From: Caenorhabditis elegans
Taxonomy: Eukaryota; Nematoda; Chromadorea; Rhabditida; Rhabditidae
Length of the DNA: 64,000 bases
Direction: 5' to 3'
NCBI RefSeq assembly: GCF_000002985.6
Contig: NC_003280.10
Location: forward strand, 11,156,501 to 11,220,500
Below are positions 35,672 through 47,321 of the stretch, one piece after another. Under the pieces are notes generated by a model. It saw nothing but the letters and a program-made list of their open reading frames with translations, searched no databases and was not told the DNA's origin. The stretch's first letter is position 1. Each line of letters opens with the position of its first letter. Made by a program: the position numbers and the translations under genes.

Positions 35672-38600
35672 GTATGCTTGAAGAACTTGTTAGCCTCGTC
35701 TAGTAAGACAATTTCGGTCTGCCTGCACCTTGCAGCTTTCCTAGTTTTTTTTGAAGACAACGAAGCAGTCCCACTGATATAAATTCGATTTCTTGATTTT
35801 TTTTCTCACCTTAGATATTCTGAAAATCTGTGAAGTTTTGAAACATTTCCCACCAATAATTTTACAAAATTTTTGTGCACAATTGTTCCAATTTCCTAAT
35901 TTACTTCCAGTCCGATACTCATCTAATTAAATTAGCGTTTTTTTTTGCACTGTAACTTTATAACTTTCAGAGATAGCATCTCCTAAATCGGTTCAACGGT
36001 TTATTGTGGGTTTCGAGGGTGTGTGGGTCTGGGTCACTCTTCACAGTTTTTGTCAAAAGAGAGAAACTTCAAGGTAAAACAACAAAGAGTCACCTGAAAA
36101 GGCGCAAGATCATTTTAAGATAATGATCGGGGCAGGGGTAGCTCTCGTGGTTGGAAAAAGTATTTTGAAAAATAAACAATTCCCTACTTCCTATTTTGGT
36201 AGGTAGAAAACATTCAGAAGTACACGGTCACCTGACATCACATCTTCAAATCAGAGACATAAAATAAGAAGCTGCCAGTCAGTCACCTCGTCATAAAAAG
36301 CGATCGTAAAAAAGTTGCCAAATAATGAAAGAAGGAATTTCACATCGGGTTGCCCCGCGGTACTCAAAAAACAATAGTTCCATTTCTATTTGCGGCGGAT
36401 GTTTTTTTAACGGTTCTTCTCTCCCTGACGACTTCTACCCACCACCAAGACTAGTACAAACATAAGACGAAGAAGAAGAAGAAGTCACCTTCATATTTCA
36501 GTGTAATGGGTGGTAGATAAGAAATGACATCTTCCGCGCCATTGAAGTCGGCACATACTCATCTTTTCGGAAAGATGACAGGTTCCCCGCTTTGGCACAT
36601 TTCGACATTTTCGGGGCGGATGAAGCTATTGGAACGGCTTTGATGGGAAGGCAAGAAGGACATGGGTGTATATAGTACCGGCTAGATGGTGCAGCGGTAT
36701 TGTCTGTCTTATGATGAGCCCCAGTGCAGATTCTAGTTTTTTTTTTTGAAAACTTCAATTCAGTTTTTTAATGTCAACGGGGGAGTACCGCTTCTGAATT
36801 TGTTGCCCATGTACACTCAGAGTTATCCGAAAAAGCCAAAGTTCATTATCAAAAATTAAAAAAAAATCTAAAAAATATAATCGAGCCCATTTTCAGCCTG
36901 CCTGGTAGGCACGCAGGCATACCTGTTCGTGCCTATGAATTTCTTAAAGCTCTAGAAAGAAACCTCGTCGCAGTTGTCAAGTTTTAAATTTCAAATAATT
37001 GTTTATCCACTTTAAACTTTGAGAAAAATTATCAAATTTCAAACTATCCTCAAAATTCGACCCTACAAGTGTAGGTGGCCTGAGAAACTGCTAGAACAAT
37101 TGTGAGATGGGAAATAAATCTCTTGAGTAACCCTGTAAATCAACACAAACTTGATGATCATGTGAAAAATAGACGACAACGACGGACGTGATAATATATA
37201 CGGCTGAAAGGGAACTTGATAAAGAATGCGTTTTGGTTTTGAAAGTGAGAATGACTGATTGACTAGGGGAATTTGTTTATCAGTAGACAGAAATGGAACA
37301 ATGTTTTGTTTTCTGAAATTGTAGAAAATTTCTATTTTTGAAAACAATTAAACTGATTTTTACTTCAATTATTGACAACTATGACACTTCTGAGACTGAA
37401 GGGTTCAAAATTAATATGAAATGCACAGTAAAAGTTAAGAGGCAAATGGGAATCCTGAATGTATGCAGACTCTACTTCCAAATATTTTTAAGTCCATAAA
37501 ATTATTTGGTGCTCCAACTGGAACTTGTGTGAGCCTCGCTTCAACCCCTCCTCTCAAGTCACTACAAAACCTTCAAAAATTCTTCACAGGGGTAAGTAAG
37601 CATATCTTCTAAAAACAACCGACTCTCCAAGGTGAACTAACCTATAGTACCAGGTGGATATCCTCACCTTATTCCACCCACTTCTTCATCATTTTCATCC
37701 AATTTGTACTCGCCTCATTTCCAAAACCAACTTCGCGCCATCCGTGTTCCCAGCACTCGATCCTCCTCCTTCTCCCCATCCACCTTCATCTTTTCTTCAT
37801 CAGCTTTTTGTGTTCCTTTCCAACTGTTCCTATTTGTCTTTTTTTTTCTACTCTGGCATTGTATATGTTCTTCTGCTTCCCGACTGACTGTATCACATTT
37901 GACGCAACAATCTCTCAAGCAGTATAGAAGTGGTTGACGAGTGTTTTCCAGATTTATCTGTTATTCTTATTCTGATGTCTAGATTTTTTGGGAGTTTGTT
38001 ATGCTGTAGTTGTGTTGCAACATTTCAAGAATATGACTATTTTTGGAACGTTAATAACTTAAAATTCCAAAGTTTCACCGGCTCCAAAAGCTTCTGCTCG
38101 ACTGTTTAAAGCTTCTTTTTTCTGTAAGTAGAACAAAGTGAGTCTTCGAAACTTATATTTTTCCGACAGAAATCACTGTACTTTTGGTGTAGGCACAGCT
38201 TGCCTTCAAGGCGGCGCACTTGAGCGTTCAACTCTATGAAGTCAATAATAAAATAAGAACTTCTGTGCTATTCGTATTATAGGCCGAAGGTACTCACATA
38301 GGCTAACACTTGTGACGGGTATTAAAGAGATGCAACAACTACCGCAGTAGATACCATATCATACATACCTTACACCTACCGTATCAGATGCATCTACTTG
38401 AAGCTAACGCACACCTAGATCACCGTTCTCGCGCCATCCTTATCACCTCCTCTTTTCTCCTCAAACAGTTTGTTGCATACCGATAATTTGTTAATCAAAC
38501 GAAAATGAGAGATGAGGAAAAAAAGGGAATCCGGTCCTTTTTATGCAATCATGATTGCGTACACGGGCGCCGCCACCGACGATAAGCGCAATTTTTGCCT

Positions 38601-40537
38601 GTCCTCCTCGTCCCGCTCCTTCTTTATCTCTTCAAACTTTCCCACCGTATCGATACTGTATTATTCATCCCCTCTCTTCAATTTTTCAGTGTTTATCTTT
38701 GCCTTCAGTTCTTTCAAACCCGAAAATAGACTATCACTTCGGTTCGAAAAAAGATCACCTGAGTTCCATATGACTTTTGTTTCTCTGAGAAATGCCTGTG
38801 ACATTCCATGAATTTCTCTTTATTTGTAAAATTGAGAATTTCTAAAAATAATCTAGAATTGTGGTGATGCTCCAAAACTTTATGTAGGCCCAGAAACTCT
38901 GATCTGGGGCCTACAAGCATGCCTACTGTCTAAACACACCATTAAGCAGGTTAACAGCGACTGATTTTATTGAGTTAAAACTAGTGCTCTTGGTTCCTTT
39001 AAAAATCTGAAGCTTACGATCTTGGCAAAAAACCTTTAAAAACCTGAACACTTCAGTTCAAGCTTCCTTTTGTTTTTTTTAATTTTTTTTCCAAAAGAGA
39101 AGTTATCCAAAAAGATCTTTAGGTGTTTATAATGTGTCGAATGCTCTGAAAAACTTTTCTACTGGTACAAAATTTTTATTATTTAATTTTATGAATATCG
39201 AATTTACCGAAACAACGTTCGATTATCTAGTCAAGGCTTACTAAAATTGGGATATTGATCCGATTTCAGAGCATGCATCAGAGTATACAGTCTGAATTTT
39301 CTCGGCCAAGGAAATTTTAAGTCAAACAATTTTCTCATTAAAAAAAATGGAACTCCAAAAATTTACAAATTCTATAAAAATATGAAGAGGCCTTGAAGTT
39401 GGGATGATCCTTACAGATAAAGTGATGCTTTATGCGTGAATTGTAAGGCTCACCGCCCGAGCCCTTGAGTTTCTGTAACAGCTTCAACTTACAGAAGCAA
39501 GTCCAAACTACAGTCCTCCTCATATCGGTGGGTATGTAACAAAACTAACAAAACCAATAAAAACCTTGAACAATCATCATGGTCATAAATTGTTAACTAC
39601 AGTGGTTCCACATTTATCAGTCGCCCTCCTCCCGATCCTTGTTCTCCAATTTTTATCACCTTTTCGAATCTCGATATGGTGTTCCATATTTGTAAATTCC
39701 AACCTCATCTGACCATTACCTCATTCCGTTAACTACCTGCCATCTCATCCTCCCCCATGTATCTTGGTCGCCCCGTCAAAAATGGGCGGCGCCAGTGTGC
39801 GACTCGAAAGAACTTCTTCAATCGAGGTGTCACGAAGATGTCGACTAGCCAAGTTAGTTACCACTACAACCTCCGCGACAAGGCCGTGTGTCGGCTCCTT
39901 TTTTGGATGGGGGTACTACTGCTACTACTAGCAAAAAAAGAACTTCGGTCACCACAATTCCCTTATATTCTCATCAACCAAAAAAATGATGGTGGTTCAA
40001 GTAACTGGTTCATGTTCTGAAACTACTATCATGTCTTTCTCTCTTGTTTTGTTCTCGATTTCAGTTTCAGAGAGAGGGATAGAGAAAGAAGCCCTTTATT
40101 TTAGTATCATGGAAGCATCAGAAGTGGAGGTGTTCTCTTGTTATTCTTCGTAAAGTTTTTATAGTGTTTATTGACCACCAATTGAAAATTTTAGTTTCTA
40201 TAGTACTTTTTCAATACTCCAAAGTTGCTGGAAATTCAACTTCTTTTAGAAATTTCAAAAACTAAAATGAATCTTCTAGGCTGAAATTTTCCTTAAATAA
40301 AATTTCTATGGTGCCTGCCTATTGCCTATTCTCAGTCAATTGAAGCTTAGACGTAGGCCCCTCTATACATAGTCATTCAGACAAGCGGTAGCCTTTTCTA
40401 TAGGCATTGAGGATGGCGTAGATTTATTTTTAGGCAGGCTCAGAAGGCAGGTGCAGATTTTTCTTATCATGAAGGCAGTCTGTAGATCTATCTTTAATCA
40501 GTAAGCAAGCGATAGATCGCTCTATAGGTATGTACTC
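35672..40537. other. Long intergenic region, no confident gene
   Basis: No exon set with matching splice phases was found. Flanking sequence 35870-36080 resembles the left flank of the satellite (33150-33300: an attagc..tttttgcaactttataactt-like block and ttcaaggtaaaacaac). TGCC/GGCA repeats occur at 36895-36930 and 40310-40460. Pyrimidine-rich blocks (37650-37860) give long but low-complexity open frames. It may contain distal regulatory DNA for the large gene on the right. Confidence 0.45.
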
Positions 40538-40784
40538 ACAAGGGAAGTCTTTGAGGGGGTCCGTAGATTTGGGGTTCTCATGCTAAAATTCCTACAGAAG
40601 AGTGTTAGTTATAATCTCTCTCCAAAAAATTTAGCTGCCCCGGTCAAGTTTCAGCAAAGTTATGACGTTTTGAAATTTCAGTTAAAAACACCATTGAAAT
40701 CCACTGTCTTACCATGCAGTCCACGCAAATCTCAGCTTGCGTGACCACCGAAAATGTGACACCCACCACATTGAGTTGAAAAAT

Positions 40785-40857
40785 GTCCTCGGTGGCCGAG
40801 TTGGGAGTGCGCGCGTCTGATAAGGTTTAAGCTTTGGTTCGATTCCTTCTATTTTTG
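40785..40857 (+). ncRNA. tRNA-like pol III promoter unit, left arm
   Basis: A perfect A-box-like TGGCCGAGTTGG (40793-40804) is followed 31 bp later by a perfect B box GGTTCGATTCC (40836-40846) and then a T5 run (40852-40856) that could end pol III transcription. The spacing and the middle (gcgcgtctgataag) resemble a tRNA, but the acceptor and T stems do not pair well, so it is a tRNA-derived pseudogene or SINE-like head. It points into the palindrome. Confidence 0.6.
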
Positions 40858-41833
40858 AAATATTTTTGTAAGTTGAATAAAGTTGTAAAACAACTCATTC
40901 AAACATTTTTGCGCATTTTTAAAGTGATTTTATTCTTATTCGGGAACCTAGAATCATTGTCCGCACTTTTTGGAAATGTTTATTTTTTTCATTTTTGCTC
41001 AAAATTTCTTGATCAACTCCAAGCAAAAAAATCAAAAAATTTCATTTTTCTAAACAATTATGAAATTGCTATGTTGTTGTTCAGAAATGTATGAAACGTA
41101 CATTACACAAGTTTTAACTCTCTATTCGCAAGTAAACCGTCGAAATGATCTACATCTCACGAACTTTGTGCAAAATATTTAACCAACTTTGAAGTTGCAT
41201 AACTTCGTTGAGATAAATTATTTTGAAAAATGATCAACTAACAAAATGTTTGTTGAATAACAGTGAACAAAGTTTTAGTTATAAACTTTTTGATACCTTC
41301 AGCCAAAAAAGTAGTGTCACCGTTGGCCAAAGGCCAATGTTTCTATTAACACTGTGTAAATGGCAAACGGTGCTCAACTTCTTGGTGGCTGGAAGGTATC
41401 AAAAAGTTTATAACTAAAACTTTGTTCACTGTTATTCAACAAACATTTTGTTAGTTGATCATTTTTCAAAATAATTTATCTCAACGAAGTTATGCAACTT
41501 CAAAGTTGGTTAAATATTTTGCACAAAGTTCGTGAGATGTAGATCATTTCGACGGTTTACTTGCGAATAGAGAGTTAAAACTTGTGTAATGTACGTTTCA
41601 TACATTTCTGAACAACAACATAGCAATTTCATAATTGTTTAGAAAAATGAAATTTTTTGATTTTTTTGCTTGGAGTTGATCAAGAAATTTTGAGCAAAAA
41701 TGAAAAAAATAAAAATTTCCAAAAAGTGCGGACAATGATTCTAGGTTCCCGAATAAGAATAAAATCACTTTAAAAATGCGCAAAAATGTTTGAATGAGTT
41801 GTTTTACAACTTTATTCAACTTACAAAAATATT

Positions 41834-41906
41834 TCAAAAATAGAAGGAATCGAACCAAAGCTTAAATCTTATCAGACGCGCGCACTCCCAACTCGGCCAC
41901 CGAGGA
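41834..41906 (-). ncRNA. tRNA-like pol III promoter unit, right arm
   Basis: Mirror copy of the left-arm unit on the minus strand: B box (plus-strand ggaatcgaacc, 41846-41856) and A box (plus-strand ccaactcggcca, 41888-41899) are both intact. One base of the spacer differs from the left copy. Transcription would run inward, like the left copy. Confidence 0.6.
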
Positions 41907-42151
41907 CATTTTTCAACTCAATGTGGTGGGTGTCACATTTTCGGTGGTCACGCAAGCTGAGATTTGCGTGGATTGCATGGTAAGACAGTGGATTTCAATG
42001 GTGTTTTTAACTGAAATTTCAAAACGTCATAACTTTGCTGAAACTTGACCGGGGCAGCTAAATTTTTTGGAGAGATCATAACTAACACTCTTCTGTAGGA
42101 ATTTTAACATGAGAACCCCAAATCTACGGACCCCTCAAAGACTTCCCTTGT

Positions 42152-45100
42152 CAGGCGGTAGGTATCTCTATTGACATGTTCACCGAGGTTTTTGAACCTG
42201 TGCAAAATTTTCAAAAACTAAGAACTTTCTAACATTTAAATTATTTGTTTACATTTCAATTTTCCACATTTTGATATTATTTTCACAAGACTTACTTAAA
42301 CGCTGTTGCTTCGAATTTCTGAGATCTCCACTCAATTCACCGAACACCATCTGACTTTCGATTTAGTAGAAACTCTCTCATCGAAAAGCCTAAAACAATC
42401 TGACTTTCAGATATATGGGAGATTTCAAAAAGATAGTACATAGTAACATGATTTAAATGATGTTATGAACCACCGTCTACACCCAATTTCACTAGTTCAC
42501 CCCCCTTCAGTTTCACCCCACTATTGCCCAACAGTCCTTTACCCCTGTGTTCTTTCTGCTAATTTCGTCGTTGCCTTTCTTCTTCTTTCTACACTCAACC
42601 TCTCGTGTCATTTTGGCAGCCGACCCCCCTAGTCCTCCTTTGATTCATTCATTCATTTCAATTTTTTTCGAAATTTCACCTCCTTTTGCCACTTGAAACG
42701 AAACCGAATGGCATGTAGGGTGATGGTGACACATAATAGTACAAGTGAAGACTTCGAGATGGCGGCGACGGATTAACAATCAAAATTCGACTTGACTTCC
42801 CCTACATGCTTCAGACAATTTTCGACCTTTTCAAAAAGTGCTTACATGGGTTTGATGACGCAACCACAAAGTCTATAAGCTTATTCGGAATTGAGATTCC
42901 TAGCCGACACTGTTGAACGAACATTCAAAAGGATGAGATCAACCGTGATCTGACTGGATTCGATTGTGTCTGTTTGTGTTGACTCTAGAGTCTTTCGGAC
43001 ATTGAGTGACTATCACTATACATATTTTAGATCTTTGTATTTGAAGCGGTTTTCTTGAAAATATCCGAATGGGGTAAATTTAGAAAATTTGGAATTTTTG
43101 TTTAAGTTCAAAAAATCTCTAATTTTGAAATCTTTATTTATTTGGAGTTTATTAAATTTAAATTCCACTATCAGAAATTTCAATTTTTATGTTTATCCCT
43201 CTAAAAGCCCAAATTTAAAAACTCCAGAACTTTCAGAATATCCTCCACGAATTAAAATTTTTTAAGGCGTAAACTATAATATTAAAAATTTTTAACAAGC
43301 TAGATAAAAAATTTTGAACTGTTCAAATTATTTCTTTTTAAATATTTTTCATGCTAAAATTTTTGTAAAGGAAATTTCATATTCGGCATATTTTCTGTTT
43401 GGCACCTGTTAGGTTTTCCAATCTTGGGTGATAGCTTTTTACTCAATTTTAGAATATTTTAAGAGTAGGCACAAAAATGCCTGCCGGGTGCCTACACTAC
43501 CAAATTTGACCTTTTCGTAAATCTAAAACATTCGTAGATATAGACTTTACGAACACCGAACACAATTCTTAAGAAGTTCGCGCCAGAATTCAGCAAATAG
43601 GCTCTAGGCAGCTAGTTAGGTATGTAGGCACAAAACGTGCCCGCTGTGCCAAACTCTTGAGAAACCACCTTAAAATGGATGCCCGATAACTTCAAGTCGT
43701 TGATGACCAAGTTTGCAGATATCTATGTGACTTGGGAAATCTCGGAATCTCTACAATTTACTAGACAGTAATAGATAGGTATTTGATTCCATTCTGCCTT
43801 GTTCCTACATTTTTTCTCTTCATCAACATTTTCTCCCTTATTTGTTCATTATTTTCTTTCTCTCTGTAATCGAACAAAATCACTGTGTGGCATTCTATCG
43901 ACACTGATACGCTGTCTCCGAACCCCTCTCATCACTATTTTTTTTTGCTTTTTCTTGTTCCTAATCGAGTTTTTGCTACTGCTTTTTCAATCGTTCTCCC
44001 TCTCTCTTCAATTTGCCACCCCGCGCAATCCCGCACGCACCTGCCGCCTGGCACCATCTTTTCTCTTTTTCTCTCTCTCGAAGCTTCGGAGATGATCTGA
44101 TCTGCCATCACCGTCGTTTTGCAGAGGCGCGGAACTTCTCCGTTCGATGATGACGACCCCCAGGTCGCTTTTTGTTCCTTTTTTTTGAAACAATCATCTT
44201 GATTTCTAGTTTTTATTCGTGAGATAGGTACTTGGTTGAAGTCGGAGGAGGGAACCGTAAAGTGTAAAACAAGTGGGTTTATCAAAAACTGTTTCTCTTT
44301 TCAAAGTTATTGTAATAAAGGCAACCCCCTTTGGGGTATTGTGTTGTCTACTTTTGGTCTTCTTTTCCATGCTTCTTACTGTTCACGTCACGGTGGCTAA
44401 CACTGGAAATATTGTAAGAAGAATTTGGGCAATTTTTGAAAAAAATGCTGATAAGATTATATTTAATTTTTTGAGAAACCAGGAAAACCCCATTGAAAAA
44501 AAAACGTTATCTAAACATTCTTCAAACTTCATATTATCCGTAGGAACTAAGTCTGCTGCACGATATTTGTGTCAATTTAATGAGATGTAACTCAAACTAT
44601 AAACTTAAAAATTCACCAATTTACAATGCTGTATTCCTACTTTAGTACTGCTCCCAATGTTTAGTTTTAGCAGCTTATATCTCAGTTACAGTTTGTCCTT
44701 TACAAAAATTGCCAACTAACAAAATATTTTTTAAATCCTGTTCTATCGTTTTGTAGTTGGCAATTGATTGATATCTCTGAAATGGACTGAGATATAACTT
44801 TTCCAACTAAAGTAGTTGATGCTGTACTAAAAAAATGCATGACAACTAAGGCGTAGGTCATCTTCAGGTCAAGATCATTGGATTTTATAGGTACCTATAG
44901 GTAGGCGTTCTAAATTACTTTTACATTTGGTTTCAGTGGTGAAGCTTATACGTAAAACTACTATTTTGAAATTTCCTCGATCTTCCAATAGGTTCAATCA
45001 CTTCAAAATCTTAAAAACCTGAAGATCACTTGAATTTTCTCAAAAAGATTTTATAGTCAATGACCCAATTTGAGTTGTCTGCTTATTGAGTCAACCCACC

Positions 45101-47271
45101 GAAAAATCTAGATTACAAAAGTTCATCAAATACAATTTTGGAATTCCAGACCCTCCTCCTCCCACCGTTACCTCTCAATTTCCTTGTTCGTCCGATTTTC
45201 TTACCAGTCATTTAGTGGAATTTCGGTTACGAAACCAAACCAAAAAACTCCCCTTTCGTTTCCTACCTACCTGTCGTCATTCATTCTGACACAGTCGGCG
45301 ATGTTCATCCGTCCATCATCGGTTGGCTTTTTCTCCTTTCGTTTTAGTTTTTGCTTTTTGGCATCCACTTCCCCTTTCTGAACCCCGTAAACTTTCGAAA
45401 ACTGAACTTTTTTCTACAGTAATCCTTTCAGTGTTCTGGGTGTGTGTGCTGTTGCCTCCACCGATTCACACCATTTAGCGTGTGGCCTCGTGTCCTCCCG
45501 CTCCCGGTGTCCGATTAGTAGAATTAGGTTCGGACATCATGGTGTAGGAGGAGACCCTATATGGGTGTCCAGATCATTTTTGACCCTCTTTTTTTCGTTT
45601 TGAAACATTTATATAAGACCAGTTGCTAGGTAATTATTTGTTGTGTTGGGTTGAAATTTATACAAACAATTACAGACAGTAATGGCTGGTTAGTATTTTT
45701 TGAGGACAATTTTTCCTACTGAAAATGAAAATTCCATGTTTTAGGCGACCTTTTTTGAGAATTTCGGAATTTTTTCGCATGTGCTACACTGCATGGAACA
45801 TTTGAAAAAAGTCAGATTTTAAATATTTTCATTGAGCTCACAGCTAACAAGGTAGAGTGCTTCATTTATCATATTTTCAAGCAATCAATTTTTAAAATTT
45901 GAAACAATTTTCGCGCACAATGTTTGGTACTCCAGGATAGGTATTATGATTTGCTCAATTTTAGAAAAAAAATGCGCAGAGTATGGTAACTTTTTGGCAA
46001 TTGGGCATGAGCAGCTCACTGAGCAAATTAATTCCAGACTCGGCAAGAGTAACTTTCTAAATAAGCACTGCCTTCTAAGTGATTTAAGGCTGACCTACCT
46101 ACCTGCTCACGTACCTACCTACTCGTAAGCAACTACTCACGATGTGCACATTGAGTCACGGAGTGTTTATCATGATCGGAAACCTTTACTTTTCATATAC
46201 TTAAAAATGCATGTGCCATTTAGTAGAATCCCGAGAAAACCTACATAAACGGATAAGCTATCACTGTTTTCAATTTTCGTACTAAAAAAACTTTTTTCAA
46301 ACCGGTTTTATCACCACCACCACCTCCTCCTCCTTTTCCCGCGCACACCCCACACCTCATATATTCTTGACCTTCTTGACTTTTTTTTTTAGATTTCTCG
46401 CAACATTTTGTTTTCCGCAGGCGGGTCTCTATACTTCCTTCTCTTGAGTTAGTTTTCAATTTCACACAATTGACCAATACTTTTTTGGTGGTGGACGTCT
46501 GAAATGGCATCTCTTATCTTTGCCAACAATCAAGTTCTTTTTTCGATTTTTTTCTATTCGTGCTGCCCGTTTATATTTTTTCTAACATTTTTTCACAACA
46601 GGATTCCTCTCTTTGTTATTTTTCTACCGTTTCCGAACTTTTACTACAAGACCACTATGTGATCATCTAGAAATTGTGCCCGCCTCTCTAGAATGTCGAA
46701 CAAATCTTTAATTCTTACAGTTTTGCACTCAACAAAGGGAGTGCGTGCGCCGCTCCTCCACGAATCGAATATTTGCGGGGACGTCTGGCGTGGATCACGA
46801 TAATTTGGGCCAAAGACACTAAAAAGGTAGGTATTGTAAGATGTACTTGCCAAGGGCGAAAAGATGATGTTTTAGAATTAGACAACTAGAGAGACACAGT
46901 TTTGTGGAATTTTGGGGGGAAATTCTTGAAACACGGTGAACATTAATTTTTCATGGGTTCGGGAAACATTTAGGATCTTCTATGGTTAAGGAACGGTTTT
47001 CTAAGACTTTTTTCGTAGGCCGGCAAATTTTTTTCTTTAGTTAGGTGCCTGCCTGCCTAGCCTGCACCTCGGCAGTAGGCGGGTAGACATTTTTTTTGTT
47101 CATTAATAATAGTCTTACTTTTAAAAATCTTGATTTCCAGTATAACACCTTGTTAAAAAATTAAAGTTTGAAAATTTTTTATTTCGTTTCACTGAGCGAA
47201 ATCTTTTTTTAATTTTTCTTATTCACAAATTTTCAAAACCGTATTTTTGAGACTAAAATCTACTTTTCCAG
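42152..47271. other. Upstream region of the large matrix-protein gene
   Basis: No confident gene. Contains pyrimidine-rich blocks (42480-42660, 43800-44080, 45140-45480) of promoter-like composition, a TGCC-rich stretch (43470-43640), a foldback repeat (44675-44820) and a minus-strand exon-like segment (46719-46818). The acceptor cttttccag at 47263-47271 starts the first coding exon of the gene to the right, through either leader trans-splicing or an upstream noncoding exon. Confidence 0.4.
44675..44820. repeat. Foldback repeat of the gagatata family
   Basis: The left arm (gcttatatctcagttacagt, later attgccaactaacaaaatat) pairs with the right arm (tttgtagttggcaattgatt, later ggactgagatataac). 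This is the clearest third copy of the small foldback family seen in the introns at 1974-2096 and 27662-27810. Confidence 0.65.
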
Positions 47272-47321
47272 GTTCTAGAGGAAGTCACAAGAAGCACTAC
47301 CCCCAAGTTTCCTCTTAAAAC

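Larger units (their letters stand above)
40538..42151. repeat. Large near-perfect inverted repeat (about 1.6 kb palindrome)
   Basis: The left arm, from acaagggaagtctttgaggg (40538), is matched by the right arm ending in its reverse complement (42151). The arms run inward to a loop of about 40-80 bp around 41345. Differences are few: single substitutions and one or two 1-3 bp indels. Both arms include the same 86-codon open frame in opposite strands (40834-41094 and 41598-41858), which shows arm identity rather than a gene. Each arm contains a tRNA-like sequence with pol III boxes. Confidence 0.95.

Noticed and set aside
37654..37937. Two overlapping plus-strand open frames
   Set aside because: They come from a pyrimidine-rich stretch, overlap each other in different frames, and have no splice partners.
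40785..40857. Functional tRNA gene in the palindrome arm
   Set aside because: The promoter boxes are perfect, but the acceptor and T stems do not pair and no clear anticodon loop forms.
40834..41858. Two identical 86-codon open frames in opposite strands (40834-41094 and 41598-41858)
   Set aside because: They are the two arms of the palindrome. The sequence is low-complexity (Phe/Leu/Lys-rich) and has no splice or start context.
43799..44285. Overlapping open frames on both strands
   Set aside because: Composition is CT-rich or its complement. Frames compete on both strands and resemble no known protein.
46241..46510. 89-codon minus-strand open frame with a Gly run
   Set aside because: The Gly run is a CCT/CAC microsatellite. 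It has no conserved features or splice context.
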